Shown: positions 1-6,051 of the stretch, piece by piece
How the letters are laid out: each line of letters begins with the position of its first letter
How positions within the stretch are numbered: the first letter of the stretch is position 1
Assembly (NCBI GenBank): GCA_031261365.1
Contig: JAISJY010000160.1
Coordinates: 1 to 6,436 of the forward strand
Reading direction: 5' to 3'
Length of the DNA: 6,436 nucleotides
Source: Caryophanales bacterium
Lineage (GTDB): Bacteria > Bacillota_I > Bacilli_A > RFN20 > JAISJY01
Made by a program: the position numbers and the translations under genes
Notes under the pieces: model-generated
Database searches by the model: none
Seen by the model: the letters and a program-made list of their open reading frames with translations, nothing else
What the model was told of the DNA's origin: nothing

Positions 1-1
1 A

Positions 2-556
2 ATAAAAGAAGCAATGGAAAAGCAATTTCCAAATATGGAGGCATGTATTTGGAACACTGAATTTCTTTCTAATTTTATGAATCTTATGCCTAATGTTTCG
101 TATACTTTTGTAGAAGTAAACTCATTCTATTTAGAAATTGTTTATGATTATTTAAGAAACATTTTTGATAATGTCTTAATAAATCCTACTGAAAAAGAAA
201 TATCTTACTATGCAAATAGATTCGATTCAATTATTGTTAGAAAACTAATAACTAGAGCACCTCTTTTAAAGCCTTACTCAAATGTTATTGGAAATAATAA
301 AGATATTAAACCTAGAAGTTCATTAATATATAAGCAAACAATAGAAAAAACAATTGTAGATATTTATGTAGACAGAAATAGATTTAGTATATATTATGAA
401 ATAGATTCTATAATTTTTGATTTATTAAAAACATATACTGTTAATTTTCAAAAACTCTTTAGGTATGCTTATTACAGAGGTGTAGAAAAAGAATTAAAAG
501 AATATATTGAACAAGATATTAGATTTGATACTAATAAAGGCGAGTTCTATGATTAA
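2..556 (+). CDS. DUF6577 / AbiEi-like antitoxin-type protein, C-terminal part (5' partial)
   Basis: The frame is open to the left edge (codons for I-K-E-A precede the first ATG at 14), and that ATG has no convincing Shine-Dalgarno site, so the gene very probably starts outside the window. The visible 184 residues resemble the C-terminal domain of DUF6577 proteins, which from memory precede AbiEii-type nucleotidyltransferases. Recognisable segments are KQFPNMEACIWNTEFLSNFM near the start, then YTFVEVNSFYLEIVYDYL, a stretch ending in NVLINPTEKE, and KPRSSLIYKQTIEKTIVDIY near the middle, followed by a helical tail with RYAYYRGVEKEL. Relatives carry an N-terminal winged helix used for promoter binding and autoregulation; that part would be upstream. 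The last 8 nt overlap the downstream nucleotidyltransferase gene, indicating a coupled two-gene operon. The likely role is antitoxin/repressor of the cassette. The family call is from motif recall, and the antitoxin role is inferred from the pairing. Confidence 0.72.
   Translation: MKEAMEKQFPNMEACIWNTEFLSNFMNLMPNVSYTFVEVNSFYLEIVYDYLRNIFDNVLINPTEKEISYYANRFDSIIVRKLITRAPLLKPYSNVIGNNKDIKPRSSLIYKQTIEKTIVDIYVDRNRFSIYYEIDSIIFDLLKTYTVNFQKLFRYAYYRGVEKELKEYIEQDIRFDTNKGEFYD
536..540 (+). promoter_or_regulatory. Ribosome binding site deciding the toxin start
   Basis: AAAGG lies 8 nt before the ATG at 549, inside the 3' end of the preceding gene. It supports 549 as the start of the nucleotidyltransferase, rather than the in-frame TTG at 507, which would extend the protein by 14 residues into the upstream coding region and has no comparable site. 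Confidence 0.5.
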
Positions 557-1652
557 TGAAATATGGCTACGAGATAAAAAATTATTAGGTGAATTAATAA
601 ATAAAAATGCTGTTGATAATAAAAGGAAGGGAATCTTAGAAAAGCAAATATTTGCTTTATATTTATTAGAAAAATTACTTGAAGCTAATATATATTTTAT
701 ATTTAAAGGTGGAACATCATTGCTTTTATTACTTGATGAAGTTCATAGATTTTCAACGGATATTGATATTTTAATTACAAAACCAAATTTGGAAAAAGTA
801 AAGGAGAGTTTTAAAAACTTTGTTGGAGAAAATTGTATTTTTACTAAATATGAAACAGATATAAGAACAGACACGAAATTTCCAAAGATTCATTTTAGAT
901 TTTATTATTCTTCTGTTTATAATGAGTCATATATTTTACTTGATGCAGTTTTTGAAGATAATCCATATTTAGAAATAATACAAAAGGAGATAAAAGCAAA
1001 TATTATAGAAACTAATTCTCCTTATATTTTAGTAAACATTCCTTCAATTACAGATATAATGATAGACAAGTTAACTGCCTTTGCTCCCAATACAATAGGA
1101 GTAAAATATTTTAGAGAATATGGAAATATAAAAAAAGAAAGAAAACGCGAAGTTATTAAACAATTATTTGATGTCAATGAATTATTTTTATCTTGTAAAA
1201 ACTTTTCAAATCTTAATATTAGGTATCAAAAATTAGCTAAGTTTGAGTTAGAACAAAGAGAACTTAGTGGTAGTACTTATATAGATTGTTTAAAAGATAG
1301 TTTAGACACTTTACTAATTTATCTTTCTAAAGGAAGTAGAAATAAAAAAGTCTATAACTATTTACTAGATGGTTTAAATGGGTTTAAAGTATTTCCTAAT
1401 ATTTTAGTTGGTGCTGTTTATATGACTCTTGCTTGTGTTAATATTATTGAATTAATTTCGTTTGTATTATGTGATAATCAAGAACTATATGAAAGTATTT
1501 ATGAAAAATCAAAAGAAAAAATATTATATGATAATTTTGTCAAAGAAAAACAACTACAAGCTGTTGCTAAATCAGCAAAAGCAATAAGTCATAATGAATG
1601 GAACAGAGTAATTAGATCACTTAGGGTAATAAGTAATTATATTGACTATTAA
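549..1652 (+). CDS. AbiEii/AbiGii-type nucleotidyltransferase, toxin-like
   Basis: This is a 367-residue protein of the DUF1814/AbiEii nucleotidyltransferase family, the toxin side of AbiE-like (type IV) toxin-antitoxin and abortive-infection cassettes. Members have a DNA polymerase beta-like fold and transfer nucleotides; some block translation by modifying tRNA acceptor ends. Visible signatures are KGGTSL at about 53-58, then FSTDIDIL with D71 and D73 (the GG[ST]...DxD metal-binding motif), a possible third acidic residue in ILLDAVF (D132), the family-typical IMIDKLTAFAP around 171-180, and a KQLFDVNELF segment at about 204-213 that fits the usual KxxxDxxxL motif. The C-terminal ~150 residues are helical and without a motif I know. 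No catalytic residue appears missing, so it may be active. The start at 549 gives an 8-nt overlap with the upstream gene (ATG before its TAA), typical of coupled antitoxin-toxin pairs. The toxin role is inferred from family and context. Confidence 0.85.
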   Translation: MINEIWLRDKKLLGELINKNAVDNKRKGILEKQIFALYLLEKLLEANIYFIFKGGTSLLLLLDEVHRFSTDIDILITKPNLEKVKESFKNFVGENCIFTKYETDIRTDTKFPKIHFRFYYSSVYNESYILLDAVFEDNPYLEIIQKEIKANIIETNSPYILVNIPSITDIMIDKLTAFAPNTIGVKYFREYGNIKKERKREVIKQLFDVNELFLSCKNFSNLNIRYQKLAKFELEQRELSGSTYIDCLKDSLDTLLIYLSKGSRNKKVYNYLLDGLNGFKVFPNILVGAVYMTLACVNIIELISFVLCDNQELYESIYEKSKEKILYDNFVKEKQLQAVAKSAKAISHNEWNRVIRSLRVISNYIDY

Positions 1653-1657
1653 ATATT

Positions 1658-1697
1658 ACGGCTTTTGCATATTTTTTAATTTATATGTAAAAGCCGT
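1658..1697 (+). terminator. Strong hairpin after the toxin-like gene, likely terminator
   Basis: Five bases after the stop codon, ACGGCTTTTGCATAT (1658-1672) pairs with ATATGTAAAAGCCGT (1683-1697), giving a 15-bp stem with a single G-U pair and a 10-nt T/A loop. The following tract (1698-1711, GAATTATATATTTT) is T-rich but broken, so the U-run is weaker than in a textbook intrinsic terminator. On the opposite strand there is no T-run after the stem, so it acts most plausibly on the cassette transcript. It could also serve as a 3'-end stabiliser. Confidence 0.7.
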
Positions 1698-1933
1698 GAA
1701 TTATATATTTTAATCTCGAGCCAATCTTAAGCCAAAGTCGTGCCAAAGTAGTACTTCTCTGGACATTCTCTAGACATTCTCTGGACATTCTCTGGACAAG
1801 TCGTGCCAAAGTCCTGCCAAAGTTGTACTTCTCTGGACATTCTCTAGACATTCTCTAGAAAAGTCCTGCCAAAGTCGTGCCAAGTCCCGACATTTCATTA
1901 TTAAATTAGATTAAACAAAATAATATGCAAAAG
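1662..1933. repeat. 12-bp inverted repeat flanking the tandem array
   Basis: CTTTTGCATATT at 1662-1673 and its exact reverse complement AATATGCAAAAG at 1922-1933 bracket the whole repeat array. The left copy is also the left arm of the hairpin at 1658-1697, so the same bases could pair locally (with one G-U) or over about 250 nt with the right copy. The match could mark the ends of a small non-autonomous element, or it could be a chance match in AT-rich sequence. I saw no clear target-site duplication. Confidence 0.45.
1720..1889. repeat. Two-tier tandem repeat of two 11-nt unit types
   Basis: Unit A is GCCAAAGTCGT and variants; unit B is CATTCTCTGGA or CATTCTCTAGA. From 1731 the order is A, A (1731-1752), B x4 (1753-1796), an 8-nt shortened A-like unit (1797-1804). 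From 1805 it is A, A, B x3 (1827-1859), another 8-nt shortened unit (1860-1867). It ends with A (1868-1878) and a degenerate A (1879-1889); a degenerate A also precedes it at 1720-1730. The higher-order blocks are therefore 74 and 63 nt, differing by exactly one B unit. In both blocks the first B unit begins ACTT instead of CATT. Positions 1751-1782 and 1825-1856 are identical over 32 nt. Units are about half G+C, well above the surroundings. All plus-strand frames are interrupted and there is no start signal, so it does not look coding. The function is unknown. Confidence 0.93.
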
Positions 1934-1966
1934 TAATATATAAATCACTAAGTGTATTCTACTTTT
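1929..1966 (-). terminator. Weak AT-rich hairpin at the 3' end of cca
   Basis: Read on the minus strand, AAAAGTAGAATA (1966-1955) can pair with TATTACTTTT (1938-1929): 10 pairs with a 2-nt bulge, followed by a T-rich but interrupted stretch. It overlaps the cca stop codon and has only one G-C pair, so it is at best a marginal terminator. No better candidate for ending the minus-strand operon was seen before the tandem array. Confidence 0.25.
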
Positions 1967-3272
1967 TTTGAATGAACTTTATTAATGTTTCCTTATTATT
2001 TAAAAGAGGATTAATATAGACATAGTTTAAACAGTCATTTAATAATTCACCAACTAATTCATTTTTATAACCAAGTTTAATAATATCATCTCCCTTAATT
2101 GCTAATTGTTTTAAAGAATATGGCTCTTTATTTGCAATAATCTCAATATACATATTAATCATTTTAGTAATAGTGTCTAATTTCCACTTTATTAATTCAG
2201 TCTTTTTAGCTTTGTTATCACATATTACTACTTGGAGATACTTTTTAAATAAATTGTCGCCTAAAATGTTTAATAATTTCTTAACTTGAACTTTGTTTTC
2301 TAAAAGATAATCGTGATATTGAATAAGTAAAAAAGTTTCTTTAATAGTTTTATTATCAAACTTTAATCTTTTTAAAATAGCCTCGCTTATTTGAGCAGAC
2401 TTTAAAGGATGACCATAAAAATGAATGTTTCCTTCAGTATCTATTTGTTTAGTTATAGGCTTAGCAATGTCATGTAATAATAAGGTTAATCTTAATTTAG
2501 TATCATCTGTTTCAAAAAGAGAATACATCATGTGGTCATAAACATTATATAAATGTAAATTATTTTGTTGACAATTTAAAGAAGGCTCAAGTTCAGGTAT
2601 TATTTGCAAAAGGAAAGGTGTAAATAAGGTGTAGTTATCTTTATTTAATAAAGGTAAGATAAGTAATAGTTCGGTTCTAACTCTTTCAGGAGCAATGTTA
2701 TTTAAAAGGTTTAAACATTTCATTAAAGCTTTATAAGTGTTTGGCTCTATGGTAAAGTTAAATCTTAAAGCAAAGCGAATGGCTCTTAGTATTCTTAAAT
2801 TATCTTCTTCAAATCTTTCTAAAGGATTACCAACAGCTCTTATTATTTTATCTTGAAGGTCTTTTAAACCGTTAAATAAATCAATTAATTCATTATTAAA
2901 GGCTAAAGCATTAATAGTGAAATCTCTTCGGCTCAAGTCCTCTTTTAAAGTTTTAGCAAAGGTAATATTTTCAGGGTGTCTAGCATCTATATAATTGTTT
3001 TCACTCCTATATGTTGTTATTTCATAGATAACAGAATCAATTAAAATACCAACTGTTCCATACTTTTCTCCTAAAGTAATTAATTTATAATTTTTAAAGA
3101 TGTTTTCAATTTCTAAAGGGGTAGCATTTGTAGTAAAATCATAATCATGAGGAGTGATATTTAATAATAAATCTCTAACACAACCACCGACTAAAAAGAC
3201 TTCATAATTATTATTGGTTAAAGTATCAAGGATTAGGCGGACATGTAAGGGTAATGTTTCACGTGAAATCAT
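1959..3272 (-). CDS. cca: CCA tRNA nucleotidyltransferase (class II, with HD domain)
   Basis: A 437-residue cytoplasmic enzyme that adds or repairs the 3'-terminal CCA of tRNAs from CTP and ATP. The N-terminal polymerase head has VGGCVRDLLL (28-37), the metal-binding DYDFTT with D43 and D45, RRDFTINALA (115-124) and the nucleotide-recognition/neck region with EDNLRILRAIRFALRF (156-171). A C-terminal HD-type domain follows with YDHMMYSL (245-252), LLHDIAKP (265-272), FYGHP (285-289) and YHD (319-321), as in the Bacillota and E. coli enzymes whose HD part can act as phosphatase or phosphodiesterase. The length fits the HD-bearing form. Its ATG shares one base with the preceding lipoprotein stop (TAATG), and no Shine-Dalgarno site is visible, so translation probably depends on coupling. 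A parS site covers its first codons. As this is the only CCA-type gene in view, full CCA-adding activity is the default, although separate CC- and A-adding enzymes exist in some lineages. Confidence 0.95.
   Translation of the reverse strand: MISRETLPLHVRLILDTLTNNNYEVFLVGGCVRDLLLNITPHDYDFTTNATPLEIENIFKNYKLITLGEKYGTVGILIDSVIYEITTYRSENNYIDARHPENITFAKTLKEDLSRRDFTINALAFNNELIDLFNGLKDLQDKIIRAVGNPLERFEEDNLRILRAIRFALRFNFTIEPNTYKALMKCLNLLNNIAPERVRTELLLILPLLNKDNYTLFTPFLLQIIPELEPSLNCQQNNLHLYNVYDHMMYSLFETDDTKLRLTLLLHDIAKPITKQIDTEGNIHFYGHPLKSAQISEAILKRLKFDNKTIKETFLLIQYHDYLLENKVQVKKLLNILGDNLFKKYLQVVICDNKAKKTELIKWKLDTITKMINMYIEIIANKEPYSLKQLAIKGDDIIKLGYKNELVGELLNDCLNYVYINPLLNNKETLIKFIQKK
3255..3270. promoter_or_regulatory. 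parS: parS-like ParB/Spo0J binding site over the cca start
   Basis: TGTTTCACGTGAAATC matches the bacterial parS consensus TGTTTCACGTGAAACA at 14 of 16 positions, with the whole TTTCACGTGAAA core intact. It runs from the third base of the cca start codon over the following five codons (I-S-R-E-T). ParB/Spo0J nucleates and spreads from such sites to organise and segregate the origin region. The sequence lacks the CCCGGG core of Noc sites. Confidence 0.8.
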
Positions 3273-3850
3273 TATATAAAGAGAGTTTCATCAAAAACAG
3301 GCTCAGCATCAGAATATTCAAAAGTATATTTATCACCTTCAGCAAAAGTACCTATTAAAGTTATTTCTTTTAAAGAAGAAGAAAACAAAACAGCTGAAAA
3401 AGAGTAACTACTTCCTTTAATAATAGTGCCGCTTATTCTACTAGTGTTACCATCTTTTTTAGCTTCTGATATGATGATTTCACCACTTAAAATGTTTAAA
3501 TATGAAGTTGCTTGATAATCATACCAAGTTTCAAGAAAGTCTTCTTTGCTAATATCAAACACTTCAGAAGGTTCATAAGTGGTTAGTTTTTCATTAAAAT
3601 AAGACTTAGTAACTAATTCATTTTCTAATCTTTGATAAACAGGATTAATAGTGTCTAAAAGATAACCCGAAATAATAGTTGTAACTATTTCATCTTCTAA
3701 ATAAACAGTTTCAATTAAAGAAAATTGACTATCATTTTTGCTTTGTAAGGAATTATAGCTTTCTTGTAATAAAGAAATTGCTGTTCCCTCCTCAATATTA
3801 GCAGTTGAACATCCAATTAAAAGAAACGGTAATAAAATTAATCTTTTCAT
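3272..3850 (-). CDS. Small putative lipoprotein of unknown function
   Basis: A 192-residue protein with a short type II signal peptide: KR at 2-3, a hydrophobic stretch LILLPFLLI (4-12) and a lipobox LIGC with the acylated Cys at 14. The mature protein (about 179 residues) should be anchored on the outer face of the cytoplasmic membrane. It has no motif I recognise. The mature part begins STANIEEGTA, has no second membrane segment, and is rich in Ser/Thr and acidic residues, with alternating segments suggestive of beta structure in its second half (ISGTIIKGSSYSFSAVLF). The start has a strong AGGAGG site. It overlaps uppP upstream by 4 nt (ATGA) and cca downstream by 1 nt, so it is made together with them. 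The lipoprotein call is firm. A link to envelope work follows only from the uppP neighbour. Confidence 0.85.
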   Translation of the reverse strand: MKRLILLPFLLIGCSTANIEEGTAISLLQESYNSLQSKNDSQFSLIETVYLEDEIVTTIISGYLLDTINPVYQRLENELVTKSYFNEKLTTYEPSEVFDISKEDFLETWYDYQATSYLNILSGEIIISEAKKDGNTSRISGTIIKGSSYSFSAVLFSSSLKEITLIGTFAEGDKYTFEYSDAEPVFDETLFI

Positions 3851-4809
3851 AATAAACCTCCTAAATTTAAAACATCAAATAAAATAATAATAATTGACAT
3901 TATAATACAATAGTAAGAAAAAATATCTAATCTTTGTTTTTTGATTAAGGCAAAGAAAACCTTTATGACTAAAAAAGTAATAAGGAAAGCAATAACAAAA
4001 CTAGTAAGGTAAACAGGCAAGAGAGGTTTATTAAATAAATCAATAAATTGAGGTATTTTAATAATATTTGCTCCAATAATGACAGGTATGGCTAATAGAA
4101 AAGCAAATTCAGCAGCTTCTTCTTTTTTAACTTTAACAGCTGATGCTCCAACTAAACAAGAACCACTTCTACTGATACCAGGGAAAAGACCAAAACATTG
4201 AAAGAAACCAATAATTAATGCTTGCCACCATTTAAGTTCATTAATATGTTTTTCCCCTTTATTAAAAGAGGCAATTAATAAAGCAATACCTGTGATAAAA
4301 AGCATTATTCCAACAATTAATAAACTAGTAAAGTGTTCTTCAATAATATTATATTTCTCTAATAACAAACCAGCAATAGCCGCAGGAATGGTTGCAATTA
4401 TAATATATAAACCAATATAGAAGTTTCGTCTTCTTTCAATGATAATATTACCATCTGGATTACTTGTTATTTTGTTACAAGTTTCACCTATTGGGTCTTT
4501 TGGTTCTTCCCCTTTGTATTCTTTTAAGATAACTTTATCTATTTTTTTTCTAAAAATAATTTTAACTAAATATAAGCAAAAATCTTTAATTATTAAGATT
4601 ATTCTTTTGTAGAAAAACAAAATAATAGCTAACAAACTTGCTAAATGCAGAAAGATTTCAAAGGTTAAATCATTAACTTGAGAACCAGTGATTTCTTGAA
4701 AGAAAAGCATATGCCCTGATGAAGAAATAGGGAGAATTTCTGTTATTCCTTGAATTATTGCTACGATTATATATCTTAGCCAAACCGAGACACTTACTAA
4801 TGTGGTCAT
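3847..4809 (-). CDS. uppP: Undecaprenyl-diphosphatase UppP (BacA family) with enlarged loop
   Basis: An integral membrane phosphatase that converts undecaprenyl diphosphate to the monophosphate, regenerating the lipid carrier for peptidoglycan and wall polymers; its overproduction is known to give bacitracin resistance. Signatures are QGITEILPISSSGHM at 20-34, carrying the (E/Q)xxxE pair Q20/E24, the catalytic-region Ser and H33, and PGISRSG at 210-216 with the conserved Arg 214. Several hydrophobic segments match the family's multi-pass fold, for example about 50-67, 131-150, 163-181, 235-250 and 266-288. At 320 residues it is longer than the usual ~260-280. The extra length is a hydrophilic stretch at about 85-129 between the early helices (IFRKKIDKV... 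to ...IIIERRR), predicted cytoplasmic. The start at 4809 is the only reasonable one, but it lacks a good Shine-Dalgarno site. It ends in an ATGA overlap with the lipoprotein gene. Confidence 0.95.
   Translation of the reverse strand: MTTLVSVSVWLRYIIVAIIQGITEILPISSSGHMLFFQEITGSQVNDLTFEIFLHLASLLAIILFFYKRIILIIKDFCLYLVKIIFRKKIDKVILKEYKGEEPKDPIGETCNKITSNPDGNIIIERRRNFYIGLYIIIATIPAAIAGLLLEKYNIIEEHFTSLLIVGIMLFITGIALLIASFNKGEKHINELKWWQALIIGFFQCFGLFPGISRSGSCLVGASAVKVKKEEAAEFAFLLAIPVIIGANIIKIPQFIDLFNKPLLPVYLTSFVIAFLITFLVIKVFFALIKKQRLDIFSYYCIIMSIIIILFDVLNLGGLL
3857..3862 (-). promoter_or_regulatory. Strong Shine-Dalgarno of the lipoprotein gene
   Basis: On the minus strand AGGAGG sits 6 nt before the ATG at 3850-3848, within the last codons of uppP. 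It is the strongest ribosome binding site seen in the window and fixes the lipoprotein start despite the 4-nt overlap with uppP. Confidence 0.85.
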
Positions 4810-4811
4810 AT

Positions 4812-4865
4812 TTATAGTTTATCACAATTTATTAGTCTTTGGAGGTATATTCATTTAAACTATAA
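4812..4865. repeat. 10-bp inverted repeat in the uppP leader
   Basis: TTATAGTTTA (4812-4821) and its exact reverse complement TAAACTATAA (4856-4865) are separated by 34 nt in the 91-nt gap before uppP. The proximal copy ends two bases from the uppP ATG, so pairing in the transcript could cover the start region, or the repeats could be an operator. The stem has only one G-C pair. The spacer holds ACCTCC on the minus strand, which resembles the 16S anti-Shine-Dalgarno. I could not pick a convincing -35/-10 promoter here. Confidence 0.4.
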
Positions 4866-4900
4866 CTAAAAACTTTTTATTTTAAAAATAAATAATTCTA

Positions 4901-6040
4901 TTACTTCGCAACTAAATCACCTAATTTAAACTCTTCCACATATAGCAAATAAAAGTTATCAATATCATCGTTTATTAATACAGCCATATAGATATATTGA
5001 GCATCTTCAATAAAGGTAGCAAAAATATGGTGTTTAATATTCTTATATTCAATATACATGTCACCACTCATACTAATACCTAAAGTATCAAAAGAAGACA
5101 ACTTATAAATATGGTTATATTTTTCAAAAGGTGTATAAGAAATAAAAAGGTTATCAAAATCATATTCTTCATAATTAAAGTCAATTTCAGCAAACTTATC
5201 ACTGCCTTTAACAACAAAAGCATTATTGGTTTTTAAAAGAATGGAATTAATATTCTTTTTCAAGTTATAAGTTTTATTATCAGTAGTAAAAGTATAATTG
5301 TTTTCATCTACTATAAAAGAATAATTTAAACTAGTTCCATAATAGTCTAGTTGATAATAAGTATTAATAGATATAGTTAAAATATCAGTTTCTCTTTCAA
5401 TTGAAAACTCATCATTTTTTATTTGATATTTAATTAAACTTTTAAGATATAAGAAAGAGTTATCTTTTTGTTTTTCTAAGGCTAATTGTTTTAAACTTGG
5501 TAAATTAAAAGAATTAACAATTTCATTAAACTCTTTAAAATCACTAATAAAACTTTTATAATTGTCACTATTGCTCTCATTACTTTCAAAAGAGTTTAAA
5601 AGAAGAGGAACATTTAAATATTTATCAGGAATTGCTTTTTGTTTAGAAGCAATATTTATTAAAAAAACAGTTAGAACTATTGTTATTAAAAGCAAATAAC
5701 TAATTAAGGAAACTAAAAAGACTAATTTAGATTTCTTTTTATGCTTTAATTTTTCTTTAATTGTTTCAAGAGCTTTATTAAAGATATTAGGCTTCTTTTC
5801 ATGTATTAATTTAGAGTTCTTATTATCAATTAAAAAAATACTGCCTGGCTCTGTTAGGCTTACTAAATCATTTTCTACAGTAATCAATTTATAGATTATT
5901 AGTTCATTTAAAGGGGCATTTAAGTCTCTTTTAGGGTAATTCTTATTAAACTCTATTCTTAAATCTTCTATAGGAAGACTTTTCTCTTTTAATACTTTTA
6001 AGATTAATTCGTAGTTCTGCTGATAATTCGTTTTATTCAT
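4901..6040 (-). CDS. Membrane-anchored protein with N-terminal winged-helix-like domain, function unknown
   Basis: A 379-residue protein that I do not recognise as a named family. Residues about 5-72 look like a winged-helix domain: a helical run (NYELILKVLKEK, IEDLRIEF, LNAPLNELIIYKLI) followed by a short wing-like segment NDLVSLTEPGSIFL, the LTEPG resembling the end of many regulator wHTH domains. A Lys-rich patch at 92-105 (IKEKLKHKKKSK) precedes one transmembrane helix at about 104-131. By the positive-inside rule the N-terminus is cytoplasmic, and about 245 residues lie outside. The outer part is rich in Asn, Tyr, Ser and acidic residues with alternating hydrophobic positions typical of beta structure. 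There is no signal peptide, and I see no motif for an enzyme. AAAGGA 5 nt before the ATG supports the start. It lies 40 nt after coaD and 91 nt before uppP. A membrane-bound sensor/regulator is possible, but the wHTH could equally be a protein-binding fold. Confidence 0.75.
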   Translation of the reverse strand: MNKTNYQQNYELILKVLKEKSLPIEDLRIEFNKNYPKRDLNAPLNELIIYKLITVENDLVSLTEPGSIFLIDNKNSKLIHEKKPNIFNKALETIKEKLKHKKKSKLVFLVSLISYLLLITIVLTVFLINIASKQKAIPDKYLNVPLLLNSFESNESNSDNYKSFISDFKEFNEIVNSFNLPSLKQLALEKQKDNSFLYLKSLIKYQIKNDEFSIERETDILTISINTYYQLDYYGTSLNYSFIVDENNYTFTTDNKTYNLKKNINSILLKTNNAFVVKGSDKFAEIDFNYEEYDFDNLFISYTPFEKYNHIYKLSSFDTLGISMSGDMYIEYKNIKHHIFATFIEDAQYIYMAVLINDDIDNFYLLYVEEFKLGDLVAK

Positions 6041-6045
6041 TTAAT

Positions 6046-6051
6046 TCCTTT
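6046..6051 (-). promoter_or_regulatory. Ribosome binding site of the wHTH/membrane gene, abutting parS
   Basis: On the minus strand AAAGGA lies 5 nt before the ATG at 6040-6038. Its outermost base is also the first base of the parS site, so the two elements are packed head to tail in the 40-nt gap after coaD. Confidence 0.65.

Noticed and set aside
14..16. ATG as the true start of the DUF6577-like gene
   Set aside because: The frame stays open to the window edge, the site lacks a clear ribosome binding site, and family members carry an N-terminal domain that would be missing.
507..548. TTG-initiated 14-residue extension of the nucleotidyltransferase
   Set aside because: It would lie wholly in the upstream coding region and has no Shine-Dalgarno; the ATG at 549 has AAAGG at 8 nt and fits the family's N-terminus better.
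1720..1889. CRISPR array
   Set aside because: The repeats are contiguous 11-mers without unique spacers, the units are too short, and no cas gene is present.
1720..1889. Repeat region as a coding sequence
   Set aside because: Stops interrupt all plus-strand frames across or close to the array, the 11-nt period shifts frame at each unit, and no start with ribosome binding site was seen on either strand.
3255..3270. Noc-type binding site instead of parS
   Set aside because: Noc sites have a CCCGGG core; this and the site at 6051-6066 have CACGTG with the parS flanks.
3847..3849. TGA as a Trp codon (Mycoplasma code)
   Set aside because: Here TGA ends uppP exactly at the next gene's start, and Trp codons such as that in cca are TGG, so the standard code fits.
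4820..4852. 10-codon leader ORF (M-N-I-P-P-K-T-N-K-L) upstream of uppP
   Set aside because: There is no ribosome binding site and no run of a regulatory amino acid; short ORFs like this occur by chance.
4810..4900. Sigma-A promoter for uppP
   Set aside because: Several TATA-like hexamers occur, but none has a good -35 partner at 16-18 nt; in such AT-rich sequence the matches are not informative.
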